NCBI RefSeq assembly: GCF_022012415.1
Contig: NZ_JAKLTR010000007.1
Coordinates: 186,001 to 250,000, forward strand
Direction: 5' to 3'
Length of the DNA stretch: 64,000 nucleotides
Origin: Terrimonas ginsenosidimutans
Lineage (GTDB): Bacteria; Bacteroidota; Bacteroidia; Chitinophagales; Chitinophagaceae
Numbering within the stretch: position 1 is the first letter of the stretch; every line of letters begins with the position of its first letter. Positions 43,081-52,177 of this stretch are shown here, piece after piece. The translations under genes and the position numbers were made by a program. A model generated the notes under the pieces. The model had not been told where the DNA came from, made no database searches, and worked only from the letters and a program-made list of their open reading frames with translations.

Positions 43081-45000
43081 TTATTCAATGGGAATATCAA
43101 TGATTACTTCGGTTCCTGCGGCATTGCCCTTGTCGTCCTGCAGATCATTTATGATGACCGACATATTGGTGTTGTGCATCTGGTTGATCAGTTCAATGCG
43201 TTCATGGGTAATGCTCATGCCGAAAGATCTGTGCGCTGTTGCCGAGCTGCTTTTCAGTTCAGCCGCTCTTGCCCTGCCCACACCGTTATCCGTTACCGTT
43301 ATCTTCAAATTATTCTCCTCGCACCGGAAACTCACCAGGAGTATGCCTCCATCTTCTTTTGGCATCAATCCATGCCATATCGCATTTTCCACATAAGGCT
43401 GGATCAGCATGGGCGGGATTTCAATATAATCCATATCCATGTTATCTGCCAGGTCTATTTTGTAATGCAGTTTTTCCTTGAAACGCATGGCTTCCATCTC
43501 GATGTACAGTCGTAAGGTTTCCACTTCCTGCTGCAGGGTAATACGATCGCTTTTGGAATTCTCGAGCACCAGCCGCATCAACCGGGAGAACTTACCCAGG
43601 TAGCTGGTTGCAGCTTCCTGGTTATTTTCTACGGCATAAAGCTTAATGGAATTAAGACAGTTGAAAATAAAATGCGGATTCATCTGCGACCGGAGTGAGT
43701 GCAGTGCCGCATCGCTGACCTTGCGTTCAAATTCTGATTCCCGCTGCTTTTGTTCAGCGCGTTCTTTTTCCAGTTGAAGTACAAGTTTCACCTGTTTGTT
43801 GCGGTTACGGTAATAGAGAAAGCCACCCAGGCCGAGTAACAGAACCAATGCGCCGCCACTGTACAACCATTGCTGGCGGAGCTGCAATTTGTTCAGCGTA
43901 TTGCTCTGGCTTAATAATTCATTTTGAAAATGCAGCGAGTCTTCCTTTTTGTCAAAATTGTACTGCATCTCGTTCTGGATAAGTTCCCGTTCCTTTTCAT
44001 CATTTAAGAGGCTATCATTCAGTACAGAGTATTTTTTGAGATAGGCGAAAGCGCTGTCGTAACGCCCGGTGGCAGCATAAATTTCAGAGATGACCGTGAT
44101 CGCATCCGCTTCCATTGCCAGGAACCCGCCCTCTTCGGCAATCTGCTTAGCCATAAAGGCATTCTGCAAGGCAAGGGGATATTTTTTCTGTGCGAGATAG
44201 ACGGAACCGAGTCGCCTGTAATTGGCTGTTTTTCCATCTTCACTGCCCAGTTCATTGAATACGGCAAGCGCCTTCTGTACATAATACACGGCTGAATCGT
44301 ATTTCTGCCCGGTAAACCCGATAGCCCTGAGTTTCTCTTCGGAGAACTCGATATAGGCGTCACCAAGGCCGCTGTAGATACGGGCTTCCAGTTGTTTGTT
44401 TGCCGGCATATACTGCTGGAATAATGCGAGGACTTCATTGAAATGCCGGATCGCGGGACCAACGCTGTCCATTCGCTTATAAACAAGCGCCTTGTTCAGG
44501 ATAGAACTGGGAAGGTATTGTTTATCACCCTGGGCTTTAAAGATGACAATCGCCTTGTCTAAATAAAGCAGGGCATCTTTATAGTGTTCGTTGTGGGGAA
44601 GGTAGGCTGCGCCGATCGTGTTATACACGCGGGCCAGGTCAACGGGCCTGTTCTGGGCTTCATACATTTTTGCGGCTTTCTGGAGATACTCCAGGGTTTT
44701 TGATACCTGGTCGGACCGGAGATAATCCACGCCCATTACGTAATAAGCTCTCGCGAGGCCCGGATCGTCTTTGATCTTTGTCGCTAGCGCGATAGCCTTT
44801 TCTGCATAGAGCAACCCTTTCGCCGGATCCACGTACTGCTGGAAAAAAGCGATATCATTCAGTAGTTTCACGCGGATAGTATCTTCTTTCAAATACTGTC
44901 CTTCTGCTTTTATAAGGGAATCCAATTCTGGCTCCTGTGCCTGCGTGACGTTCAAGCTTAAACAAAAAAGTAAAAAGGCGGCCGTATACCTTAGGATCAT
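43081..45000 (-). CDS. TPR sensor histidine kinase, LytS/YehU-type (His_kinase)
   Basis: A 639-residue membrane kinase. The start at 45000 is chosen because it gives a clean signal peptide (MILRYTAAFLLFCLSLNVTQ), whereas 45042 adds 14 non-signal residues. A periplasmic TPR region (about 45-370; for example YVMGVDYLRSDQVSKTLEYL) is followed by a coiled coil and one helix (WLYSGGALVLLLGLGGFLYY). The His_kinase box is LRSQMNPHFIFNCLNSIK, then an ATPase domain with TVTDNGVGRA. It pairs with the LytTR regulator immediately downstream. This arrangement is very common in Bacteroidota and the ligand is unknown. Confidence 0.94.
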   Translation of the reverse strand: MILRYTAAFLLFCLSLNVTQAQEPELDSLIKAEGQYLKEDTIRVKLLNDIAFFQQYVDPAKGLLYAEKAIALATKIKDDPGLARAYYVMGVDYLRSDQVSKTLEYLQKAAKMYEAQNRPVDLARVYNTIGAAYLPHNEHYKDALLYLDKAIVIFKAQGDKQYLPSSILNKALVYKRMDSVGPAIRHFNEVLALFQQYMPANKQLEARIYSGLGDAYIEFSEEKLRAIGFTGQKYDSAVYYVQKALAVFNELGSEDGKTANYRRLGSVYLAQKKYPLALQNAFMAKQIAEEGGFLAMEADAITVISEIYAATGRYDSAFAYLKKYSVLNDSLLNDEKERELIQNEMQYNFDKKEDSLHFQNELLSQSNTLNKLQLRQQWLYSGGALVLLLGLGGFLYYRNRNKQVKLVLQLEKERAEQKQRESEFERKVSDAALHSLRSQMNPHFIFNCLNSIKLYAVENNQEAATSYLGKFSRLMRLVLENSKSDRITLQQEVETLRLYIEMEAMRFKEKLHYKIDLADNMDMDYIEIPPMLIQPYVENAIWHGLMPKEDGGILLVSFRCEENNLKITVTDNGVGRARAAELKSSSATAHRSFGMSITHERIELINQMHNTNMSVIINDLQDDKGNAAGTEVIIDIPIE

Positions 45001-45064
45001 AAATTCATTATTATCAATACAAATACATATCGTTTCGTTCAATTCGGACTTTTAACCCTGTCTG

Positions 45065-45288
45065 GCGTAGGTTCCCGCTGATTACGCAGATTCAATTATT
45101 CTTTCTCAAGAAAATATCTTTGATGTTCGATCATGTAGCTATTGGGTGTCACAGATTTCGCAGATAATATTCCGCTATCAGCCTCTGATCTGCGTTATCT
45201 GCGCTCCCAACCTGATAGATACTCCGAGGCAATATCTTGTTTCCGTTATTTCAAGCGTAAAATCTGCGTTATCTGCGGGAACCTACGC
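45065..45288. repeat. Inverted-repeat element with CTGCG(TT)ATCTGCG motifs
   Basis: Two 28-base arms, 45065-45092 and 45261-45288, are inverted copies with 26 of 28 positions matching (core GCGGGAACCTACGC). Between them are two further copies of the inner motif, one as CAGATTTCGCAGATAA and one as GATCTGCGTTATCTGCG. The ~224-base unit has no gene and could fold into a branched hairpin. It lies between divergently transcribed genes (kinase and T9SS protein). It resembles a non-autonomous palindromic element. Confidence 0.65.
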
Positions 45289-45442
45289 AAGTACAGGTCA
45301 AGACCTTTCTCACTTCATGACATCAATACAAATCTATTTCAAAACACCCTCCAAACCTGTCTAACCTTGCGGGATGTTCATTTTATAGGATGAACAGGTC
45401 CTGATTTTGTGTGAGCGATCCTTTACATGACACTTCCGTTTT

Positions 45443-45507
45443 CTTTACACAACCAAACCTTCACTCAGCCCCGCTGAGGTGTCGCCCACTCAGTCACCGG
45501 CCAGATC
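45443..45507 (+). repeat. Intergenic repeat copy 1 (ACACAAC...CACTCAGCCC...CCCACTCAGTCA)
   Basis: About 60 bases that recur with roughly 75% identity at 61733-61798. Shared blocks are TTACACAAC, CTCAGCCC and CCCACTCA. The copy lies about 55-120 bases before the start of the T9SS protein gene and in the same orientation relative to the downstream gene as the second copy. It is non-coding. Confidence 0.6.
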
Positions 45508-45561
45508 AGTTCGCCCTCCACTACCTTGTTTACCATCTCTAAATTATCACAACTTTCTGTC

Positions 45562-48500
45562 ATGAAAAGAATTCTACTTCTTACCGTGCTGATTACCTGG
45601 TTCATCAGTGCCGACGCCCAGTGGAGCAATACCACCAACCAGTTCTATGACTCGCTGGATATGCCTGTGGTGCAAATGGCGAATGATCAAAAAAATCCGT
45701 TGGTACTCAAAAGCGAACCGGATGGCGGTTATGTGGTGATATGGGAAGATAACCGAGCCGGAAATACCGATATCTATGCCCAGAAATATGATAAGAATGG
45801 CCATCGGCTCTGGGCGGAAAACGGCGTACCCGTCGCCACCGGAACTGATGGTCAGGTGTATTCCTACATTGCGAATGCCCAGACCAGTGTTTACAATTAT
45901 CGCAATGTAGGCCATGCGGCAACGGATGCTGCGGGAGGCTTTTACATTGCATTCACTACCTCAAATCATAATGATGTGTACGTGCAGCACATCAAAAACG
46001 ACGGTACCCGGGCGTTTGCTGCCGAGGGGTATCCTGTCGCCGTTCATACAGCAACCACCGACCCTTACTATGCACAGCCACAGCTTATTGCCGATGGCAG
46101 AGGAGGTTTCTTTATAGGATATTATGTAAGAGACCCGGCCAATCATGTGTATGTGTACTGCTACAAAGACGAAGGGGGAACCCTTAAAAGGTATGGCGGC
46201 GGGATTATGAACCAATATGCCACCCAGGAGATCAGCGATGCATCATGCGGAAAGCGTTATACGATCAATTATACCAATGCCGGCACAGCCAAATCCTTTA
46301 TTATTTTCCCCGACCTGCAAGACGGTTGTGGCGTTATCATGGCCCAATCGATCGGTTCAGAAAAAGTTTTTCCCGCTTATAACAGGCTCGCCCGGGTGAA
46401 ATCAAATTCTCACGTAACAAAAGATATATGGGGGGAATCACCCAGCGCGATCATTTATCCTGACGGCAGCAACGGTGACGTAACTCCGGAAAGACATGAA
46501 TATTTTTATAGACAAGATTCCGTGGTGAGACTTTATTCTTTCAGTCAACACCACTCGAACGTAAGTTGCAATATCATTCTCAATTACCCGGTTCCACCCG
46601 GGCAGGAACCAGACATACGCCTGGTAGAATACACCAATTTTTACGTGGGAAGTGTGGGCTATGCTGCGCTGAAAGCGCCTATTTATGATATAGACCGAGT
46701 ATTGGCCACTGTGCTGCCTACTGACGGAAATATCAATGCGATGCTGGTAACCTGGAATGAACGCAATTATGTCAATAATAAAATTACCGACTTTGTGACA
46801 AAGGGATATTCGTTAGCGTTAGAGAAATACGACAGTTTACCCTATCAGTTGACAACAGACACGCTTTATCCTAATTTAGTCTATAATCCTCGTCCGCCCG
46901 ACGGATTAAACAAACTCAACCAGGGATCAGGAGAATTAGACACCCTGATCGCTGTGCCTGGTTCCAACTATTTTTATGATTTTACTTTTACCGGTTCGGG
47001 TAACAGGGCTTTCCTGGCTACTGCGCCGTTGCCTGTTCTGGGACATAATACTCAGAGTAATGATTCTATTTTCTACCAGGAAATAAAATTGAGCCGGATG
47101 ACGGCCGATTCCTTTGCTGTAAAAATCAATACCGATCAACCTAATGGCCTACTGATCGGTACTGGTCAATCTACCAGCAACAGCGTTTATATACCCACCC
47201 CCGGTATTGCCGGTGATGGCGCAGGCAATGCTGTTTTTTATTATGGCAAATCTCAACGAGCTATACAGGCAAGTCCTATCGGCGATCGCGGAAAGTTGTG
47301 GTGGGGGGCTACAGGTACTCCGCTGAACACGGGAAGGTGGGACCGTAGTTGGACCGACCCATCAGCACCTTATATCTATATGGATAAAGACGGGACGGGT
47401 GTGGCTGTTTGGTTTGACTCCAGGAAAACCGATGCTGGCTATACTGGCTACAATGTCTATATGCGGCATTTAGACAGCCTGCTGAATCCGGCTTATCAAC
47501 CGCCGGCACAAATCCTGCGGCCCATCAGGCAGGGCGTATCTGCAAGTACTATTGCCGATCCGCAGCTCATGGCAGGTTCCAGCCAGGCATGGACTGGTTT
47601 CCGGGGGATTTCATACGACGGATTCTATTACACGCCTCTTGTTTCCATTAAAGATGACTATCCTTTAGGGACGGTCAGCACAAGTGCGTATGATCATGTT
47701 GGCGCAATACGGATAAACACGGCAGGCAGGCCTTACCTTAACCGCAATTATACCATTAACGTAACCAATCATCCGGCAAACGCTTCCATTCGTGTGCGAC
47801 TGATCTTCACCAAAGAACAGTTCGATGCACTGAAAGCGCAGGATGCGTCTATACAGGACCCGGGAGATCTGATGGTGATCAAGCAACCATCCACGGGTGT
47901 TGTACCTGCTTCATATACGATTTCCTCCGGTGATCAAAACATACAGCCCAGCGGATGGGGAACCTTTGAAACCACCGTTGATAATGCGACCGTGATCACG
48001 GGTTACTATCTTGAAGTGGTGATCAGTGATTTCAGTAATTTCTTTATCACGAGATCCAACATAGTACTCCCGGTCACCTTGCAATCATTTACGGTGAAAG
48101 CGGTCAGCGGCACTTCGCTGTTGCAATGGGTCACCGCATCGGAATTGAATAATGATCATTTTGATATCGAGCGGTCTGCTGACGGAAGAAACTTTACCAC
48201 GATCGGTCGCGTACAGGGTAACGGAACTACCAGCATTCGCCAGGATTACCGGTTTACGGATGCGGCGCCGCTTACGGGACAGAACTATTACCGGTTGGCG
48301 CAGGTGGATCTCGATGGCCATGCGACCTATTCGCAAACACGGTTGCTGTCATTTAATGCGCAGGCCCGTGTGATGCAGTTATCTCCCAATCCTGCAAGAT
48401 CCACGCTGCATATCTTGTTGCCGCAAGCGGCTTCAGGGCAGGATGCTGTTGAATTGTACAATCTTTCCGGAAGGAAGGTATTGGTACAGTCCGTATCGGC

Positions 48501-48597
48501 AGGAACGGTGCAGTTGGATGCGGATATCAGTATGCTGGCACCGGGGATGTATATTGTGAAGTTTGGGGATCAGCGTATGAAGGTGATGAAGCAGTAG
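45562..48597 (+). CDS. Large secreted protein with type IX secretion (T9SS) C-terminal sorting domain
   Basis: A 1011-residue exported protein. The start at 45562 opens a signal peptide (MKRILLLTVLITWFISADAQ). The N-terminal part has beta-propeller-like repeats (VIWEDNRAGNTDIYAQKYDK, then RLWAENGVPVATG) of the kind seen in secreted Bacteroidota proteins. A segment near 835-925 (VTLQSFTVKAVSG, LQWVTASELNNDHFDIERSA, YYRLAQVDLDG) is the usual spacer before the sorting domain. The end (VMQLSPNPARSTLHI, VELYNLSGRKVL, LAPGMYIVKFGDQRMKVMK) is a T9SS type A sorting signal, so the protein crosses the outer membrane through the T9SS and is displayed or released. Function unknown. Confidence 0.9.
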   Translation: MKRILLLTVLITWFISADAQWSNTTNQFYDSLDMPVVQMANDQKNPLVLKSEPDGGYVVIWEDNRAGNTDIYAQKYDKNGHRLWAENGVPVATGTDGQVYSYIANAQTSVYNYRNVGHAATDAAGGFYIAFTTSNHNDVYVQHIKNDGTRAFAAEGYPVAVHTATTDPYYAQPQLIADGRGGFFIGYYVRDPANHVYVYCYKDEGGTLKRYGGGIMNQYATQEISDASCGKRYTINYTNAGTAKSFIIFPDLQDGCGVIMAQSIGSEKVFPAYNRLARVKSNSHVTKDIWGESPSAIIYPDGSNGDVTPERHEYFYRQDSVVRLYSFSQHHSNVSCNIILNYPVPPGQEPDIRLVEYTNFYVGSVGYAALKAPIYDIDRVLATVLPTDGNINAMLVTWNERNYVNNKITDFVTKGYSLALEKYDSLPYQLTTDTLYPNLVYNPRPPDGLNKLNQGSGELDTLIAVPGSNYFYDFTFTGSGNRAFLATAPLPVLGHNTQSNDSIFYQEIKLSRMTADSFAVKINTDQPNGLLIGTGQSTSNSVYIPTPGIAGDGAGNAVFYYGKSQRAIQASPIGDRGKLWWGATGTPLNTGRWDRSWTDPSAPYIYMDKDGTGVAVWFDSRKTDAGYTGYNVYMRHLDSLLNPAYQPPAQILRPIRQGVSASTIADPQLMAGSSQAWTGFRGISYDGFYYTPLVSIKDDYPLGTVSTSAYDHVGAIRINTAGRPYLNRNYTINVTNHPANASIRVRLIFTKEQFDALKAQDASIQDPGDLMVIKQPSTGVVPASYTISSGDQNIQPSGWGTFETTVDNATVITGYYLEVVISDFSNFFITRSNIVLPVTLQSFTVKAVSGTSLLQWVTASELNNDHFDIERSADGRNFTTIGRVQGNGTTSIRQDYRFTDAAPLTGQNYYRLAQVDLDGHATYSQTRLLSFNAQARVMQLSPNPARSTLHILLPQAASGQDAVELYNLSGRKVLVQSVSAGTVQLDADISMLAPGMYIVKFGDQRMKVMKQ

Positions 48598-48633
48598 GAG
48601 AGATAGGGTGGAACTACATACATTATTTAAGAC

Positions 48634-48666
48634 GGCGTCTTCCGAAGGGAAGGCGCCTTTTGTTTT
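48634..48666 (+). terminator. Rho-independent terminator after the T9SS gene
   Basis: GGCGTCTTCC (48634-48643), loop GAAG, GGAAGGCGCC (48648-48657) form a 10-bp stem with one G-T pair and are followed by TTTTGTTTT. Confidence 0.88.
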
Positions 48667-48686
48667 GGAAGCTTCGGAGGGAGGCC

Positions 48687-49683
48687 GTTGCCATATGCTG
48701 AATTATTCATGGTGCATGCGTTTTTTATGGCCTGCAATGTGGGAGATTGCGCATAGCCCACGATTTCAATCGTGGGGGAGGGAATGTTCGATCGTGTTTT
48801 ATAGTTCAGATGCGTTCCGCTATTGTCCGCCCACGATTGAAATCGTGGGCTGGGGTTTGGACGGCACCCCCTGTCATATGCTGAATTCATGGAACATGCG
48901 TTTTTATGACCTGCAATGTGGGAGGTTGCGCAATAGCCCACGATTTCAATCTTGGGGGAGGGAATGTTCGATCGTGTTTTATAGTTCAGATGCGTTCCGC
49001 TATTGTCCGCCCACGATTGAAATCGTGGGCTCGGGTTTGGACGGCAGCCCCTGTCATATGCTGAATTCATGGAGCATGCGTTTTATCGCCTGCAATGTGG
49101 AAGGTTGCGCAATAGCCCACGATTTCAATCGTGGGGGAGGGAATGTTCGATCGTGTTTTATAGTTCAGATGCGTTCCGCTATTGTCCGCCCACGATTGAA
49201 ATCGTGGGCTGGGGTTTGGACGCAGCCCCTGCCATAGGCTGAATTTATAGAGCATGCGTTTTTATCGCCTGCAATGTGGAAGGTTGCGCAATAGCCCACG
49301 ATTTCAATCGTGGGGGAGGGAATGTTCGATCGTGTTTTTATAGTGCAGATGCATTCCGCGATTGTCCGCCCACGATTGAAATCGTGGGCTCGGGTTTGGA
49401 CGGCAGCCCCTGTCATATGCTGAATTCATGGAGCATGCGTTTTATCGCCTGCAATGTGGAAGGTTGCGCAATAGCCTACGATTTCAATCGTGGGGGAGGG
49501 AATGTTCGATCCCGTTTTTATAGTTCAGATGTATTCCGCGATTGTCCGCCCACGATTGAAATCGTGGGCTGGGGTTTGGACGCAGCCCCTGCCATAGGCT
49601 GAATTTATAGAGCATGCGTTTTTATCGCCTGCAATGTGGAAGGCTGCGCAATAGCCCACGATTTCAATCGTGGGGGAGGGAAG
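48687..49683. repeat. Tandem array of ~180-bp units with paired inverted hairpins (REPIN-like)
   Basis: Five and a half copies of a 179-180-base unit. Each unit has hairpin A, CCCACGATTTCAATCGTGGG, at 48757, 48937, 49116, 49295, 49475 and 49655, and 53 bases later hairpin B, CCCACGATTGAAATCGTGGG, at 48830, 49010, 49189, 49369 and 49549. B is the exact reverse complement of A, so A and B can also pair with each other. Copies at 48937 and 49475 carry one arm mutation each. Units differ by scattered substitutions and one-base indels. Reading frames across the array are by-products of the repeat. No transposase is near. Confidence 0.9.
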
Positions 49684-49712
49684 TTTCTAAATATAACGCA
49701 GCATCTCTTCCT

Positions 49713-50771
49713 CTATGCAAAAATGATAGTAAAGATGTACATCATTAAATTCACCAGCAGCACCATTGCATACAAGCCGTTCGTTCGTCCTTTGTTCAAG
49801 GAAAGCATTACAGTAAAAACAGAAAGTCCGAGCAAGATCATCGATTTCTGGTCCAGGCCAAGAACAAGCGGCAGATCCAGTACTGTACAAATGATGGCTA
49901 CGGTAGGAATGCTAAGTCCGATACTGGCGAGCGCCGAACCCAAAGCGAGGTTAATGCTGGTCTGGTACTGATTACGCTTGGCAGCCCGGATAGCGGCTAT
50001 GCCTTCGGGTAATAAGATCACCGCCGCAATGGCTACACCCACCAGGGATGTCGGCAAACCGGCCCCGACCACTCCGTTTTCGATCACCGGTGAAAGGCTT
50101 TTAGCCAATAAGATCACCACCCCTAAACAAACAACCAATAACACCAGGCTGATTACAGCGTCTGTTCGTGTAACAGCTTTTTCTTCTCCGGTGGTTTCCG
50201 CCAGGAAATAGCTGCGATGACGTACCGTTTGGGTAAATAAAAAAGAGGCATATATCACTACACAACTACAGGCGACTGCAATCAGCTGTGGACCACTATA
50301 AGTAGGCCCCGAGATACTTGTAGTAAAGTTTGGTAAGATCAACGAAAGCACCAGGATGGATACAAGGCTGACCAAAGCGATCGTAACACTTTTTGCTTCA
50401 AAAGACTGTTCTCTGAACTTCAGCGCACCCAGCAGCATGCTAATGCCGAGAATGCCGTTCAAAATAAGCATGACAGCGGCAAAAAGCGTATCCCGGGCAT
50501 ACGTTTCGGCGCCGGGACCACCTGTTAACATAAGCGAAACAATGATAGAAGCTTCTAACACGGTTACGGCTACTGCCAGGATAATAGTGCCGTACGGCTC
50601 GCCTACCTTGTGTGCCACCACTTCAGCATGATGGACCGCAGATAACACGCCGATCATTAAAGCAATGATGGCCAGCAAATTTATTACTGTACCGCTGCCG
50701 ATTGGCGCGAACAGGTAAAAGATCCATGCAGTAACCGGTGCGATATAAGCCCACTGAAATAATTTCTTCAT
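49713..50771 (-). CDS. chaA: Calcium/cation:proton antiporter, ChaA/CAX-type
   Basis: A 352-residue inner-membrane antiporter with about ten helices, expelling Ca2+ (or Na+/K+) in exchange for H+. The two CAX repeats are visible: the first has GEPYGTIILAVAVTVLEASI, with the acidic residue of the first alpha motif, and the second has LPEGIAAIRAAKRNQYQTSI followed by LALGSALASIGLSIPTVA. The start at 50771 is preferred to 50837, because the first 22 residues of the longer version are basic and not part of the family, while MKKLFQWAYIAPVTAWIFY begins the first helix. It stands alone; the 3' end lies 30 bases from the tandem repeat array, which may serve as its terminator region. Confidence 0.88.
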   Translation of the reverse strand: MKKLFQWAYIAPVTAWIFYLFAPIGSGTVINLLAIIALMIGVLSAVHHAEVVAHKVGEPYGTIILAVAVTVLEASIIVSLMLTGGPGAETYARDTLFAAVMLILNGILGISMLLGALKFREQSFEAKSVTIALVSLVSILVLSLILPNFTTSISGPTYSGPQLIAVACSCVVIYASFLFTQTVRHRSYFLAETTGEEKAVTRTDAVISLVLLVVCLGVVILLAKSLSPVIENGVVGAGLPTSLVGVAIAAVILLPEGIAAIRAAKRNQYQTSINLALGSALASIGLSIPTVAIICTVLDLPLVLGLDQKSMILLGLSVFTVMLSLNKGRTNGLYAMVLLVNLMMYIFTIIFA

Positions 50772-50931
50772 AAAGAAATCTTTGAAAACTGAAGCCCGAG
50801 AAGGTGATCTGATATGGCGTAAAAATGTATTAATCAATCTTTAAAGCCATCAAATTTACAAATAAGTAGTTATATCGGTGGGGATGAATTCAGAAAAAAG
50901 GGGAAGTATGGGAGGTGAAGATCAACCATGC

Positions 50932-51183
50932 CTAGATCATTTGCCGCATTCCAACGAAACCATGATTTCGATTTTTTGAGATAGTGCAACGGTAGCCGTT
51001 TCTGTTAAGAGAGACCCTGCTCACACCTATATTGAACCTAACAACAGTCAAGGGTTGTGCGTAGCCGGAAACATACGCACAACTCTTGACTTTAATTAGG
51101 TTCATTGCGTGTAGGGAAGAAGGTACATTTTTTTTACAAGAGAAGAACATCAGGAACAAAACATATGCGTGAGCATATTTCAT
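50932..51183 (-). CDS. Possible small lipoprotein, 83 aa, perhaps frameshifted
   Basis: The N-terminus looks like a lipoprotein signal (YVLFLMFFSC, Cys16), followed by KKNVPSSLHAMNLIKVKSCA and a short basic end. It starts 11 bases after the stop of the gene at 51195-51722 on the same strand, so they may be an operon. In the last ~30 codons an alternative frame reads GSLLTETATVALSQKIEIMV, which looks more protein-like than the current one, so a single-base frameshift may have damaged the 3' end. No family is recognised; it may not be a gene. Confidence 0.4.
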   Translation of the reverse strand: MKYAHAYVLFLMFFSCKKNVPSSLHAMNLIKVKSCAYVSGYAQPLTVVRFNIGVSRVSLNRNGYRCTISKNRNHGFVGMRQMI

Positions 51184-51194
51184 CGTTTACTCAC

Positions 51195-51722
51195 TCAGCA
51201 ACCATCTTTCGGAGGGATACGTTTATAAATCATTTTACCATCCCGTTCAACATATTCGCCCGATACTATTGGATATGCATACTTAGGTGCGTGCGATACA
51301 CCACGGCTTCTCAGAATGATTTTGTCATTAACTTTCAAGCTCTGCAACTGCTCCAATTGAGACTTCTCCACGTCAAATTTTACAATATAATCGACACCAT
51401 CAATCCTGGCCATCACACCGAAACCCAATCGTGATCCCGGAGGAAGAGAAAGAGAAGTTATGACCGCCTCCATATCGGTATTGCTCTTTATTTTAGCAGC
51501 ACCGGCGAGCACTTTTTTACCTTCGGGAGATTCTGTCCATTTTGTGTACTTTATACCCTCCGGTGTAGCCTCCCAATTGCTCAATGCGGTTTTCTTTTCT
51601 TCAGCAGGGAGTGGCTTTGGGGTTGATTCTTGAGAAGGTTCATTTTTGATTTCGCGATTGGCGAATACCAGTCCGCTTACCACGACCAGCGGTAAGATCA
51701 GCGCATAAATAACTTTTTTCAT
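51195..51722 (-). CDS. Hypothetical exported protein, 175 aa
   Basis: The start at 51722 is preferred (MKKVIYALILPLVVVSGLVF is a signal or anchor segment); 51746 would add 8 residues. After a Pro/Glu/Lys-rich linker a small domain follows: NWEATPEGIKYTKWTESPEG, SLPPGSRLGFGVMARIDG, YIVKFDVEKSQLEQLQSLKV and IILRSRGVSHAPKYAYPIVSG. The last part has the look of a small beta-barrel. I do not recognise the family. TGTAAA repeats lie 136-172 bases upstream. Confidence 0.68.
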   Translation of the reverse strand: MKKVIYALILPLVVVSGLVFANREIKNEPSQESTPKPLPAEEKKTALSNWEATPEGIKYTKWTESPEGKKVLAGAAKIKSNTDMEAVITSLSLPPGSRLGFGVMARIDGVDYIVKFDVEKSQLEQLQSLKVNDKIILRSRGVSHAPKYAYPIVSGEYVERDGKMIYKRIPPKDGC

Positions 51723-51746
51723 ATTTTTTGGAGGTTTAGTTGACAT

Positions 51747-52177
51747 ACATTTATCTCCTGATAGACCAGATCCTTTAAGCCATTTTTTAGTTTTCAGATC
51801 TGGTAAAATTTGATAGAGCGAATCTACTTTTCTCCTTTCAGCTTGAAGGGGCTGTATGGTAAATTAAAGTGTAAACTTTGTAAATTATTGTAAAGAGCTC
51901 TCAGGGTCAGGATGGCCTGAAGTTAAATCCTGCTTTTTCCGCAGGCAGCCTTGTAGAACTCCGACCTTATCAAGGTTTTCCCGGATATAGATAAGGTAAA
52001 GAATTTCCATAGAAAAAATCTCTGCTGAATAATAGTTTTCTCTTAGCAGTTCCGAATATTTGAACGATATTGCCCAAATCGCAGCGAAAGTTTATCAGCT
52101 CTGATGGAGACATTGCAGTAATCGGCTCTGCGTTAGCGGTATTAATCATGTTCAAATAGCCAGGAGCCACCACCTCT
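51747..52177. other. Divergent intergenic region with phased TGTAAA-like repeats
   Basis: GGTAAA (51858) and TGTAAA at 51870, 51879 and 51889 are spaced 12, 9 and 10 bases apart, again close to one helical turn. They resemble the four TGTAAA repeats at 35604-35641. No gene was found in this 430-base gap between the exported protein and the PAS kinase; a minus-strand frame from 52206 to 51970 looks non-coding. Confidence 0.45.

Noticed and set aside
48608-49237. Long open frame on the plus strand (and an opposing one at 48627-49070) across the repeat array
   Set aside because: Both frames arise from the 180-base periodicity, which is a multiple of three; the predicted proteins just repeat the unit and have no start signal or family.
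48757-49674. Possible CRISPR array (regularly spaced palindromes)
   Set aside because: The sequence between the palindromes is itself repeated in every unit, so there are no unique spacers.
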